Shown: positions 35,764 to 45,335 of the stretch, one piece after another
How positions within the stretch are numbered: position 1 is the stretch's first letter
Layout: every line of letters starts with the position of its first letter
Notes under the pieces: generated by a model
What the model was told of the DNA's origin: nothing
Seen by the model: only the letters and a program-made list of their open reading frames with translations
The model's database searches: none
From: Nitrospinae bacterium CG11_big_fil_rev_8_21_14_0_20_45_15
GTDB lineage: Bacteria; Nitrospinota; Nitrospinia; Nitrospinales; VA-1
DNA: 64,000 nucleotides
Direction of reading: 5' to 3'
Assembly (NCBI GenBank): GCA_002787235.1
Contig: PCWG01000042.1
Span: 274,110 to 338,109 of the forward strand
Program-made: the position numbers and the translations under genes

Positions 35764-36240
35764 ATTAAAGGGACTTCCTGTAGACGACCGTTGAAAAATT
35801 ACACTCTCTCATATTTTCAAAATGAGAGATCGGCCTGTTGATTTAAAGGTTATCGTATAAATCTAGCGCTTTGCATTTATTGATGCAATTAAATCCGTAA
35901 GTTAGAAGCCTGTACCTGGCACCGTAACCTAAAGATTTTTTTTAAAAAAATAATTTCGTAGTTTTACCTAACGGCAAGTTCTAGCGATTTAATTAGTTTG
36001 AAATCAAAAATTTAAGGCATTTTAGGGTTCTATGACTCAAATGACGATTTTTCTCTAAAAATGAGGAATGAATTCTGTCGGTGCCTGATTGCCAAGGGTC
36101 TGGAAGCAAGTGGGTTTTATTTGTACCGGAACATCTGAAATGTGAAAGTAATTTTTCTTTCTCATTGAAAATAAACGCATTCAGACGATACAGGTCAAAA
36201 CAAATCGATATTGGTGGTTTTTCTTGAGTTTGAGCTTTGT
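35764..36240. other. 477-base stretch between motA and permease gene
   Basis: Holds the motA leader and its sigma-28-like promoter, then AT-rich sequence with long A/T runs. The 86-aa ORF at 35993-36253 overlaps the permease stop in another frame and has no ribosome site or family likeness, so I take it as spurious. Nothing else recognised. Confidence 0.6.
35827..35852 (-). promoter_or_regulatory. Sigma-28-like promoter of motA operon
   Basis: Minus strand TAACCTTT (35845-35852), 10 bases, GCCGATCT (35827-35834). The -10 matches GCCGATAA in 6 of 8 positions and the spacer is one base shorter than the usual 11, so it is plausible but weaker than the one at 8073-8099. Confidence 0.4.
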
Positions 36241-37122
36241 TCAGCCCAACCATACCAGCATCAAAGGAATCAATATGATAGACAAAATGGTGGTGAGGAG
36301 TACGATGGAGGCGGCCAGTGATCCGTCCTTATCGTATTTTTGTGCGATCAAAAAGCCGATGACGGCACTCGGCATGATGGAATTGAACAGGACAACCTTG
36401 CGTGCCAATCCTTGCAAACCAAATCCATAAACACAGGCCCATCCCAAAGCCAATCCCCCCGCAAATCTGCAAATGGTTCCAAACATTGCCAGTTTGAATT
36501 CGGAGATTCTGACTTGTGACAATTGCATGCCCAGTGCAAGCAGGACCATGGGGATGGTGGCACTTTCCAGCATTTTCAAGGGTGCCAAAACGTAATCCGA
36601 TACATGGAGTCCGTTGTATTTGATGTAGAGCCCGAGAACCAGAACATAGATAACGGGTTCCTTGAATATTTGGATTCCTGCATCCCTTGGGGAGACGATG
36701 AGGATTCCCACCGTAAACGCTCCAATCAAACTTGCGAAGTAGAACATGATGCTCAGTGAAATGGCCTGTTCTCCATAGGCAGAAACAAGGATGGGGAAGG
36801 GCAGGTTGACGGTGTTCATGAACATCACGGGCAAAAGGAGTCCCGGTCGATTGATTTTGAAACTGCGCATGAGAAAAAGTGTCAACGCTCCGTTTCCTAA
36901 TATGATGATCCAGGCAGAGATGAACATGGAACTCATCATGGTGGCGGGTACTTTCATCACAAGGATGTGATAAAAAGCAAAGGCGGGAACAAGCAGGCCC
37001 ATACAGGCACGAACGATGATCCCGATATCCGCCTTGGCGATCCTGTTGTAAAGGTAGCCCAGGGCGATCAATACGAAAGCGGGGGATACAATGTGGAGGA
37101 CACGATAGAAATTATCAATCAT
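36241..37122 (-). CDS. Auxin efflux carrier (AEC) family permease
   Basis: 293-aa membrane protein of about ten helices, family length. It opens 'RVLHIVSPAFVLIALGYLY' and has 'NTVNLPFPILVSAYGEQAI' (the N-x-x-N/P crossover region) and 'FNSIMPSAVIGFLIAQKYD' near the end, as in malonate/auxin-carrier AEC proteins. Substrates of bacterial members are organic anions or amino acids, unknown here. The start overlaps the end of oppF by 8 bases, so it belongs to the same transcript. Confidence 0.85.
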   Translation of the reverse strand: MIDNFYRVLHIVSPAFVLIALGYLYNRIAKADIGIIVRACMGLLVPAFAFYHILVMKVPATMMSSMFISAWIIILGNGALTLFLMRSFKINRPGLLLPVMFMNTVNLPFPILVSAYGEQAISLSIMFYFASLIGAFTVGILIVSPRDAGIQIFKEPVIYVLVLGLYIKYNGLHVSDYVLAPLKMLESATIPMVLLALGMQLSQVRISEFKLAMFGTICRFAGGLALGWACVYGFGLQGLARKVVLFNSIMPSAVIGFLIAQKYDKDGSLAASIVLLTTILSIILIPLMLVWLG

Positions 37123-38110
37123 AGAGGTGACAACGTACCAGATGATGGGGTTCGACTTCTAATAGCGCAGGGGATTCTCTTCGGCAACGCTCCATTGCTT
37201 CGGGGCATCGTGGGTGAAAAGAACAGCCTGCAGGAGGGGACAGGGGCGACGGTGCCTCCCCGATATTGGGCAAGGCTTTGGTTTTCTCTCGCGGATTGAT
37301 AGATGGTTTGGCAGAAAGCAACAATTGAGTGTAAGGGTGGGCCCCTTTGAGACTCAGTTGATGCGTGGGGCCGATTTCCACAATCTGTCCCAGATACATG
37401 ATCGCTGTTCGATGTGACAAATGATTCACCACATTCAAATCGTGGGAAATGAACAGCAGGGTCAATTGGTTTTTCTCCTGCAGAGATTTTAGAAGATTCA
37501 AAATTTGAGCCTGGATTGAAACATCCAGTGCCGAGACGGGTTCATCGCAGACAATGTATTCTGGTTTCAAACCCAGAGCGCGGGCAATGCCGATGCGCTG
37601 TCTTTGTCCGCCGGAAAATTCGTGTGGGAAGCGTTTGGCGTATTCTGCGGGCAGTCCGACTTGATCCAGAAGCTCGCGTACCTTACTGCCCAGATTTCTT
37701 TTATCAGCCAGTTTGTGGATGAGCAAGGCCTCGCCGATGATCTGTTCGACCGTGAATCGAGGATTGAGGGAACTGTAGGGATCTTGAAAAATGATTTGCA
37801 TTCGCGGCCGCAAACGTTCCAGAGCTTTCGCTTGTAATTGAAATATGTCCTCACCGTCGAAATAGATTTGTCCTGCGGTCGCTTCGAGCAAACGCAAGGT
37901 CAAACGTCCAAGCGTTGTTTTCCCGCAACCCGACTCGCCGACCAGTCCCAGTGTTTCGCCCTTGTAGATATCCAGAGAAACATCGTTAACGGCGATGACT
38001 CCTGCACCTTTGCTGGCAAGTATCCCTTTTTGAGACGGAAATACTTTTTGCACGGAACGGATTTTAAGGAGTGGCGTCTCATCTCCTGTTTTGACAGTGC
38101 TAGATATCAT
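37115..38110 (-). CDS. oppF: Oligopeptide/dipeptide ABC transporter ATPase OppF-type
   Basis: 331-aa ATPase with Walker A 'GESGCGKTT', signature 'FSGGQRQRIGIARAL', Walker B 'YIVCDEPVSALD', and the OppF/DppF C-terminal cysteine-rich extension 'CSFHPRCPEAMERCRRESPA'. The 4-base ATGA overlap with oppD shows coupling. No permease or binding protein is in the window, so the importer must be completed elsewhere. Confidence 0.88.
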   Translation of the reverse strand: MISSTVKTGDETPLLKIRSVQKVFPSQKGILASKGAGVIAVNDVSLDIYKGETLGLVGESGCGKTTLGRLTLRLLEATAGQIYFDGEDIFQLQAKALERLRPRMQIIFQDPYSSLNPRFTVEQIIGEALLIHKLADKRNLGSKVRELLDQVGLPAEYAKRFPHEFSGGQRQRIGIARALGLKPEYIVCDEPVSALDVSIQAQILNLLKSLQEKNQLTLLFISHDLNVVNHLSHRTAIMYLGQIVEIGPTHQLSLKGAHPYTQLLLSAKPSINPREKTKALPNIGEAPSPLSPPAGCSFHPRCPEAMERCRRESPALLEVEPHHLVRCHLYD

Positions 38111-39078
38111 CGGTCAAATAGCCAGCAGTCAGCTTGATGTTTTCCCCCGAAATTCAATTCGAAAGAGGGGGGCATCGATGTTTTGCATTGGGTCATGACT
38201 TCGGGGCAACGTGGATGAAAAGCACAACCCGACGGTAAAAAAGCAGGATGCGGTACCGTTCCCATGATGGGTTCAAGCGATTCTCCCGGCTTGCCTTTGG
38301 GCAGTGAGTTGAGGAGACCTTTGGTGTAAGGGTGGGAGGGGTGGTCGTAAAGCTCCAGCACCTCCGCGGTTTCTACGATTTTTCCCGCATACATGACCGC
38401 GACTCGATCCGCGTGCTGAGCCACAATTCCCAGATTGTGTGTGATGAGTAAGAGCGATGCGCCCATTTCGTTTTTCAAATCCTGCAAAAGTTGCATGATT
38501 TGGGCCTGGATCGTGACATCCAATGCTGTGGTAGGTTCGTCGGCAATGATCAATCGGGGTTTGCAGGCAATGGCCATAGCAATTCCCACGCGTTGCTTCA
38601 TTCCACCCGAAATTTCGTGTGGGTATTGATCGATTCTTTGTTCCGGCGCGGGGATGGACACCTGTTGCAGGAGCTTGAGAGTTTCCTTTCGAGCCTGATC
38701 GGTATTGAGATTTTTATGGCGGCGAAGGGGTTCTGCAATTTGATCGCCAATTGTGAAAATCGGATTGAGCGATGTCATTGGCTCCTGAAAAATCATCCCG
38801 ATCTGGTCGCCCCGAATATCCTGTAATTCAGATTCGTGCAGATGCAATATATCCCGGCCTTCAAAAATAATGCTTCCCGAATCGTATCGTGCCGGTGGCT
38901 CTTGAAGCAGACGCAGGATACTCAAAGCAGTGACAGACTTGCCACATCCCGATTCACCCACCAGAGCAAGAGTTTCACCCTTACGAATTTGAAAGCTGAT
39001 ATTTTGTGTTGCCCGTACAGTTCCTTCATCTGTATCGAAACAAATGCTGAGATTCTGGATATCAAGTAAGAGCGTCAT
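38107..39078 (-). CDS. oppD: Oligopeptide/dipeptide ABC transporter ATPase OppD-type
   Basis: 323-aa ATPase: Walker A 'GESGCGKSVTALSILRL', signature 'ISGGMKQRVGIAMAI', Walker B 'LIIADEPTTALD', and the OppD-type C-terminal 'GCAFHPRCPEVMTQCKTSMP'. The pairing with oppF is the normal Opp/Dpp heterodimer. It starts 16 bases after the parvulin-rhodanese gene. Confidence 0.88.
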   Translation of the reverse strand: MTLLLDIQNLSICFDTDEGTVRATQNISFQIRKGETLALVGESGCGKSVTALSILRLLQEPPARYDSGSIIFEGRDILHLHESELQDIRGDQIGMIFQEPMTSLNPIFTIGDQIAEPLRRHKNLNTDQARKETLKLLQQVSIPAPEQRIDQYPHEISGGMKQRVGIAMAIACKPRLIIADEPTTALDVTIQAQIMQLLQDLKNEMGASLLLITHNLGIVAQHADRVAVMYAGKIVETAEVLELYDHPSHPYTKGLLNSLPKGKPGESLEPIMGTVPHPAFLPSGCAFHPRCPEVMTQCKTSMPPSFELNFGGKHQADCWLFDR

Positions 39079-39094
39079 TCAGAGCTACGCAGTC

Positions 39095-39991
39095 TCAATG
39101 ATCGTGATGATCGTGGTCATCGCCGACATCTTCCGCAAGAATATCTTCATAGCGGTAACCATCGTCCTCGTCAATTTCATAACGAGCAAGCTTGGTGTCG
39201 ATTTTGTCGGACCAGGCGTCGATGCCGCCTTCCAAAGCCCTTACGTTTGTGAATCCTTTATTCGCCAGCCATTTTTGGAAATGTGCGCTTCTGTCCTGGT
39301 TCCAGTCGATTAAAATTATTTCCCGATCCTGGGACAAGCCAGCCAGAATTTCATTATTATTGTGTTGCGTGATATGGAGGGAGTTTTCAATACATGCAAT
39401 GTCGCGTTCCCATTTTTCACGGATATCGAGAAGGGTGACATTTCCAGACTTGGAATCGAGCAATGCCTTCAATTCCTGAGGAGTGATTGTGGGAATCGAT
39501 TTTTCTGCCACTTTTGCATTCACTGCATGCAACACTTCGGACAACTGCTTGCCATGTGCTTTGCAAACATCAGCCAGTGTTTCATCTTTGTTGTAGCCTT
39601 CGAGAGGCAGTCCGATATGAAATTCCTTGAAAAGTAGCGTGTGAATATCCGGGAACAATTTATTGAGTTCACTCATGAGAGTCTCTGCCGAAACGCCACC
39701 CTCCATTTGTTCCTTCTCCAATTCGGTGATTTTCAATATATGGTAACCGTATTGAGAGTGGATGGGACCGAGAATCTCCCCGCATTGGGTCTGATCGATT
39801 TCCTTGCCGAGCAATTCACTAGCGTTGCCTTCGGGCATCCAGCCCAGATCGCCCCCTTGAGATTTGGAAGGGCAGGAACTGAACTGCTGTACGATTTCTT
39901 CAAAAGCTCCACCCGTATCCAGAGCTTTTTTAGCGGCTACCACATCCTCCATGGAATGTGAAAAAATCTGACTGATTCTTACTTTTAGCAT
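39095..39991 (-). CDS. Parvulin-DUF1858-like-rhodanese fusion, rhodanese Cys missing
   Basis: 298-aa protein, no signal peptide. Residues 1-93 form a parvulin (PpiC) prolyl isomerase ('GGAFEEIVQQFSSCPSKSQG', 'LGPIHSQYGYHILKI'). Residues about 105-165 resemble DUF1858 ('LNKLFPDIHTLLFKEF', 'DETLADVCKAHGKQLSEVL') without its Cys pair. Residues 175-265 are a rhodanese ('VTLLDIREKWERDIACIENS', 'FTNVRALEGGIDAW'); the active loop reads 'DWNQDRS' where CxxGxRS is expected, so the catalytic Cys is Asp. The C-terminus is acidic and His-rich ('DDHDHHDH'). Likely a binding or metal-related scaffold rather than a sulfurtransferase. First gene of the opp run. Confidence 0.82.
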   Translation of the reverse strand: MLKVRISQIFSHSMEDVVAAKKALDTGGAFEEIVQQFSSCPSKSQGGDLGWMPEGNASELLGKEIDQTQCGEILGPIHSQYGYHILKITELEKEQMEGGVSAETLMSELNKLFPDIHTLLFKEFHIGLPLEGYNKDETLADVCKAHGKQLSEVLHAVNAKVAEKSIPTITPQELKALLDSKSGNVTLLDIREKWERDIACIENSLHITQHNNNEILAGLSQDREIILIDWNQDRSAHFQKWLANKGFTNVRALEGGIDAWSDKIDTKLARYEIDEDDGYRYEDILAEDVGDDHDHHDH

Positions 39992-40318
39992 TGTATAGCA
40001 ACCTCTAATTAGGGAGTTGATAGTTATTGAAGAACATTCTATCGAAATAATAATGGATTGACTAACAATAGTCTGTTGAATCGAAGAGATGTTAATAAAT
40101 TCTGATCGTGGTTAATAATAATATCTCGTGCGACTCAAGTCAAAGTGCCATGTCATTTCTTGTCTATAATTTCCTGTCCATTGAGATGCAATTCAAAATA
40201 AAAAGATTAACTTTGTTACTATCAGGTATTCTGAATAAAACTTATAAAAATTATCTCTATAGAATAGTGAGAAAAGTTTCAGGTTGGTATTTTCAAAAAT
40301 ATCGCTTTGGAGGCGGAT
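39992..40318. other. Gene-free stretch between divergent operons
   Basis: About 327 AT-rich bases between the parvulin-rhodanese gene (minus) and rocD (plus), so both promoters should lie here. The 86-aa ORF 40108-40368 runs into rocD in another frame, is Lys/Tyr-rich and looks spurious. I see no clear operator or promoter hexamers. Confidence 0.55.
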
Positions 40319-41521
40319 ATGATCTCTCAGGATTTTATCGATATGGAAAACGAATTCGGCGCAAATAATTACAAGCCGCTGGACGTTGTCCTCTGTCGTG
40401 GCGAAGGTCTTTGGGTATGGGATGTAGAAGGAAATAAATACCTGGATTGTTTGTCGTCCTATTCAGCAATCAATCAAGGGCATTGTCATCCCCGAATCCT
40501 CAAAGCCATGATGGCGCAGGCGAAAAAACTGACTCTTGTATCGCGTGCATTTCGCACGGATCAGTTGGGTCCATTTTATAAAGAAATCTGTGAACTGACC
40601 CATTCTCATAGTGTCCTTCCCATGAACAGTGGGGCCGAAGTGGTGGAAACGGCGATCAAGGCAATCCGTAAATGGGGGTACACAGAAAAACGTGTCCCTG
40701 ACGGAAAAGCGGAAATCATCGTTTGCGACAACAATTTCCATGGTCGTACGTTGACCATCGTTGGATTCAGCACCGAGAAACAATACCGGGAGGGTTTCGG
40801 CCCTTTCACACCCGGTTTCATCAGCATTCCCTTTGGCGATTCTGAAGCTTTTGAAAGAGCCATCACACCGAATACGGTAGGGTTCCTTGTTGAGCCCATT
40901 CAAGGGGAGGGCGGTGTGATCGTGCCCCCGGCGGGTTATTTGAAATCGATTCGTGAAATCTGTGATCGTAATAACGTCATGCTGGTGCTTGATGAAATTC
41001 AGACGGGATTGGGCAGGACTGGAAAACTGTTCGCAGAAGAACATGAAGGTATTCAATCCGACCTGACTCTCGTTGGCAAGGCTTTGAGTGGTGGTTTCTA
41101 TCCCATCTCAGCCGTACTTTCCAACAAAGAAGTGTTGAGTGTGTTCAAGCCTGGCGATCATGGAAGCACTTTTGGTGGCAACCCACTGGGATGTGCCGTC
41201 GCAAGAGAAGCTCTAAAAGTATTGGTCGAGGAGAATATGATTGGCAATGCCGCCACGATGGGTGAATATTTTATGAAACAACTGAATGAGATCGATTCTT
41301 CACATATCAAAGAAATTCGCGGCAAAGGATTATTGATAGGCATCGAACTCAAACACGAATCAGGCGGTGCCCGTCGTTTCTGTGAAGCCTTGCAGAAAGA
41401 AGGGATTCTTTGTAAAGAAACCCATCAGCATATTCTGCGACTGGCACCTCCACTTCTCATCCAAAAGGAAACTATTGATTGGGCTCTGGAGCGCATTGAG
41501 CGAGTGCTGGCAATTCCATAG
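40319..41521 (+). CDS. rocD: Ornithine aminotransferase
   Basis: 400-aa PLP enzyme that converts ornithine to glutamate-semialdehyde/P5C. I place the start at ATG 40319 ('[10 protein letters not shown]') because GGAGG lies 5 bases before it; the track start 12 bases upstream is a TTG within that site. Motifs: '[10 protein letters not shown]', '[13 protein letters not shown]', 'DNNFHGRTL', '[14 protein letters not shown]', PLP Lys K254 in 'LVGKALSGG' and '[13 protein letters not shown]'. These are ornithine aminotransferase rather than acetylornithine type. The product feeds the PutA-like enzyme encoded 105 bases downstream. Confidence 0.92.
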   Translation: MISQDFIDMENEFGANNYKPLDVVLCRGEGLWVWDVEGNKYLDCLSSYSAINQGHCHPRILKAMMAQAKKLTLVSRAFRTDQLGPFYKEICELTHSHSVLPMNSGAEVVETAIKAIRKWGYTEKRVPDGKAEIIVCDNNFHGRTLTIVGFSTEKQYREGFGPFTPGFISIPFGDSEAFERAITPNTVGFLVEPIQGEGGVIVPPAGYLKSIREICDRNNVMLVLDEIQTGLGRTGKLFAEEHEGIQSDLTLVGKALSGGFYPISAVLSNKEVLSVFKPGDHGSTFGGNPLGCAVAREALKVLVEENMIGNAATMGEYFMKQLNEIDSSHIKEIRGKGLLIGIELKHESGGARRFCEALQKEGILCKETHQHILRLAPPLLIQKETIDWALERIERVLAIP

Positions 41522-41626
41522 AGTGATATGGCGGAGGAATTCAAATCAATGGAGTGTATTGTGTTTCCTCGTTAGAATAAAAGTTAGTGGGCTTTATCAT
41601 CCTTAACATCAGGGGCTTAATGTCCA

Positions 41627-44600
41627 ATGGAAAATATCCCTTCAAATACGATTCTTACGGCGGACGAAGTAATGGAACTGAAAGTTACGGTTCCCCAACT
41701 GGCTGAAGAAATTCAAAATGAAGCCAACCGTCAGTTACGCCCGATCGAAAAAAATCAGGCTGCAGAATTTTCCCGCATGGTGCAAGATCCTCGTAGCCGT
41801 GCGGTGTTTATGACCCTTACAGACCAAGTCTTCCGACTGAGCGAAGACACATCCATCCTGCAAAAATTCGTTCATATTTTGGAACAATATGGAATCCCCG
41901 CATTCTTTGGTTTTCGCGATCGAGCCCTGCTCAGTGTTTTTAAAACAATTGGGCCATTGATTCCCAGCTTTTTGGCACCTCCCATAGTTTGGATCATTTT
42001 GGAAGTGATGCGCTACAAAACCCGCAGTGTCATCATTCAGGGGGAGGAAAAATCGCTGGAACGTTATTTTCAAATCTGTAAACAAGAGGGGCTGAAAATA
42101 AATATGAACCACCTTGGGGATAGAGTGCTGGGTGAAAAAGAAGCTCATAAACATCTGGACGATTATTTGCATGGCATTCGCAATCCTAATGTTTCTTGTA
42201 TTTCGGTGAAGATATCGACTCTTTATTCACAAGCCGACAGGGTTGCGCGTGAACACACCGTTTCAGTCGTATTGGAAAGTTTGGTGAAATTGGTTCGCGC
42301 TGGAAAGGAGGAAGAGGAAAAGACCGGGTTAGATAAATTGATTTATCTTGATATGGAGGAATACAAGGATCTAGGTATCACGATAGATGTTTTCAAACGA
42401 TTTCTGAAAGATCCTGATATGCACCGATATTCTTTGGGAATCGCACTTCAAGCATACATACCCGATTCATACGCTTACCAGCAAGAGTTGACTCAGTTGG
42501 CCAAACGGAGATTTGCTGAGGGCGGAGTTCCTATTCGTATTCGCATTGTGAAGGGTGCCAATTTGGAGATGGAAAAATGCATCGCTTCCTTGAATGTCTG
42601 GCAACAGGCACCTTATACGGCCAAAATTGAAACGGATGCTAATTTCAAGCGTATGGTGGCATACGCATTCCAAAAGGAAAATTTGCAAGCAGTAAAAATC
42701 GGGATTGGAAGTCATAATATTTTTGAAATTGCATTTGCGAAAAGGCTCCAGTCAGTTCGAGGACTCGACCCTTCGTGTTTTGAATATGAAATGTTAGAGG
42801 GCATCGCCAACCACACACGCCGAAGTATTCAAAAACTGTTGGGTCCGATTCTTACCTATTCTCCCGTCGCCAATAAAGAAGAATTCTTGAATGCCATCGC
42901 TTATCTCGTTCGACGTTTGATGGAGAATACCGACAAGGAAAACTTTCTGAGTCATTCATTTAATTTGACGGTGGGCTCTCAGGCATGGAATGAAGAAAAG
43001 GAAAAATTCTTATCCGCGCTCGATCATATGAATCATTTAGAACCTTCTTCGCCCCGATTCAAGCAAGATAGAAATAAGAATTCTGATTTGTTGCCTGAAG
43101 GAGCACGTGACATTGAAGATTTTCTTCCAGACAGTCCGACTCACTTTTCCTTGCCCTCGAATCAGCATTGGTTTCAAAATAATATTTTCAATACCCGTGA
43201 AGACGAAGAATTAATAGTTCCACTTGAAATTGGCGGGCAGGTAGTTCGGGAAGAGCGGGAGCACCTACTGTGTCATGATTTGTCTCATCCCGAACGCATT
43301 GTGGCTAAATTTTCAGCGGCCAATTCAAAAGATATAGAAGAGGCCCTCCTGTTTGTATCCAGTGCAGAAAACACTCAATGGGATGAGGACGCGAGTTTTC
43401 GTGAAAAAGTTTTGCAGAATGTTGCCGTGGAAATTGAAAAAAATCGTGCTTCGTTGATTGAATATGCGATGAAGAATATTGCTAAAGGCGTCGCCGAGTT
43501 GGACGCTGAGGTGTGTGAGGCCATTGATTTTGTAAAATACTATCCCGCTACTTTGCAATATTTTAGAGATCAATATCCCCGAGTAAATTTTAAGAAGAAG
43601 GGCGTGGTGCTGGTGATTTCGCCCTGGAATTTTCCGATTGCGATCCCTACAGGAGGAATCGTTGCCTCTCTGGTTACAGGAAATCGAGTTGTCATCAAAC
43701 CTTCTCCGCATTCATTATTGGCAACCTGGAAAGTTGTGACACTGTTTTGGAAAGCAGGCGTTCCCGCATCGGCCTTGCAATTCATTCCTTGTCAGGATAG
43801 TACGGCATCTGCCCTCACGCTCAGTCCACAGATCAATCAAGTTCTCTTTACAGGTAGTGCACGTACCGCCGATATGATTTTAAAAGGGAGACTGGGTCTT
43901 GACTTTACCGGTGAAACCAGTGGTAAAAATATTCTTATCGTTACGGACTCTGCGGATAAGGAACTTGCAATTGAGCATCTTGTTGATTCTGCATTTGGTT
44001 ACAACGGACAAAAGTGCTCCGCGACCTCAATCGCTATTCTGACTAAAGAAGTATACAACGATCCGAAATTCAAACTTCAACTGAAGGACGCGGTTGAAAG
44101 CCTGCCTGTTGGTGGATTGAGTCCGACTCGCCAAAGTAAGATCACGCCCTTGATCATGCCGCCAAAACAAGAGTTGTTGCGGGCATTTACAAAACTGGAG
44201 CCGAGAGAAGAATGGCTGGTTCGACCAGAAAAATATGCTTTGGAAAATTTGTGGAGTCCCGGGGTGAAGTGGAATGTTCAGCCGGGTAGCTACACACATC
44301 TGACCGAATTTTTTGGACCTATGCTGGGCATCATGCAAGCCGATGATTTGAATCATGCCTGTCAGTTGGCAAACCAGACAAAATACGGATTGACATCGGG
44401 TCTTCATAGTCTGGACGATGAGGAAATAAAATATTTTCTTGAGGTCATGCAAGCAGGGAATTTGTATGTAAATAATAAAACAACCGGTGCCATTGTCGGT
44501 CGGCAACCTTTTGGTGGTATCAAAAATTCTCGTCGTGGTGCGGGTGGCAAGGCGGGTGGTATCAATTATATTCTGCAATTCATGCAAGCCAATGAGGAAG

Positions 44601-45286
44601 AGAGTTTTGTACAGTATGAAAATTCCGGAAATTATTCTCCTTTAAGCTCAATGGTTGAGGCATGGGAGAGAAAGGACTGGTCTCAGGATGATGCTTTCTC
44701 TGAACTGGCATTGGATATCAATCGGGTCATACTGGGAACAAGAAGTTGCTTGAAAGAATACGCAGAGTATTTTTCAAAAGAACATTCACGTGCAAAATCA
44801 CAAGTTGTAGTAGGTCAGACAAACAGTTTTCGTTATCGCAGGGTAGGGAATTACACCCTTAGAGTTCAGCCGAAAGATTCATTAGCCGATGTTCTTTTGC
44901 GTCTGTTTGCGGGAGTGATTGCGGGGAACAAGGTTTTTGTCAGCATTGCTGAGAATCAACCGGGAAATACAATCATGGAATTTTTGGAATCTCAATTTTT
45001 GGATTCCTTACGAAATCGTTTCTCATTAAAAGTTCAAAATGATGCAACTTTGTTGTCACATATTCTGGGCAATCGTATCGATCGTCTTGCATACACGCAC
45101 CCGGATAAAGTTCCGTCAAGTATTTACGAGGCGGCAATTGAAGTCAACCTTCCCATCATTCGTCAACGACCTTTGACCGAAGGCAGGTTTCTGATGCTGG
45201 AGCAATTCAATGAGCAAACGATCACTCACAGCTATCATCGTTATGGCAACCTGGGATTGAAGGGCTTAAATATGGAGAATTTTTAA
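41627..45286 (+). CDS. putA: PutA-type proline dehydrogenase / P5C dehydrogenase
   Basis: 1219-aa bifunctional enzyme oxidising proline to glutamate. The proline dehydrogenase barrel spans about residues 135-450 ('CISVKISTLYSQ', 'YLDMEEYKDL', 'IALQAYIPDSY', 'IRIVKGANLEMEK', 'FEYEMLEGI'). The aldehyde dehydrogenase spans about 540-1000, with 'SPWNFPIAIPTGG', the Glu in 'DFTGETSGKN' and Cys797 in 'NGQKCSATS'. A further 200 residues form the ALDH-like C-terminal domain seen in long PutA types. There is no DNA-binding N-terminus, so it is not an autoregulator. With rocD it channels ornithine and proline carbon to glutamate. Confidence 0.92.
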   Translation: MENIPSNTILTADEVMELKVTVPQLAEEIQNEANRQLRPIEKNQAAEFSRMVQDPRSRAVFMTLTDQVFRLSEDTSILQKFVHILEQYGIPAFFGFRDRALLSVFKTIGPLIPSFLAPPIVWIILEVMRYKTRSVIIQGEEKSLERYFQICKQEGLKINMNHLGDRVLGEKEAHKHLDDYLHGIRNPNVSCISVKISTLYSQADRVAREHTVSVVLESLVKLVRAGKEEEEKTGLDKLIYLDMEEYKDLGITIDVFKRFLKDPDMHRYSLGIALQAYIPDSYAYQQELTQLAKRRFAEGGVPIRIRIVKGANLEMEKCIASLNVWQQAPYTAKIETDANFKRMVAYAFQKENLQAVKIGIGSHNIFEIAFAKRLQSVRGLDPSCFEYEMLEGIANHTRRSIQKLLGPILTYSPVANKEEFLNAIAYLVRRLMENTDKENFLSHSFNLTVGSQAWNEEKEKFLSALDHMNHLEPSSPRFKQDRNKNSDLLPEGARDIEDFLPDSPTHFSLPSNQHWFQNNIFNTREDEELIVPLEIGGQVVREEREHLLCHDLSHPERIVAKFSAANSKDIEEALLFVSSAENTQWDEDASFREKVLQNVAVEIEKNRASLIEYAMKNIAKGVAELDAEVCEAIDFVKYYPATLQYFRDQYPRVNFKKKGVVLVISPWNFPIAIPTGGIVASLVTGNRVVIKPSPHSLLATWKVVTLFWKAGVPASALQFIPCQDSTASALTLSPQINQVLFTGSARTADMILKGRLGLDFTGETSGKNILIVTDSADKELAIEHLVDSAFGYNGQKCSATSIAILTKEVYNDPKFKLQLKDAVESLPVGGLSPTRQSKITPLIMPPKQELLRAFTKLEPREEWLVRPEKYALENLWSPGVKWNVQPGSYTHLTEFFGPMLGIMQADDLNHACQLANQTKYGLTSGLHSLDDEEIKYFLEVMQAGNLYVNNKTTGAIVGRQPFGGIKNSRRGAGGKAGGINYILQFMQANEEESFVQYENSGNYSPLSSMVEAWERKDWSQDDAFSELALDINRVILGTRSCLKEYAEYFSKEHSRAKSQVVVGQTNSFRYRRVGNYTLRVQPKDSLADVLLRLFAGVIAGNKVFVSIAENQPGNTIMEFLESQFLDSLRNRFSLKVQNDATLLSHILGNRIDRLAYTHPDKVPSSIYEAAIEVNLPIIRQRPLTEGRFLMLEQFNEQTITHSYHRYGNLGLKGLNMENF

Positions 45287-45335
45287 AGTGCCTGACTTGC
45301 AATGGATGGGCTTGAGGTTTTTATGATATTCAGTT

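Noticed and set aside
35993-36253. 86-aa ORF before the AEC permease
   Set aside because: No ribosome site, ends inside the permease in another frame, and no recognisable motif.
40108-40368. 86-aa ORF before rocD
   Set aside because: Lys/Tyr-rich low-complexity translation that runs into rocD out of frame.
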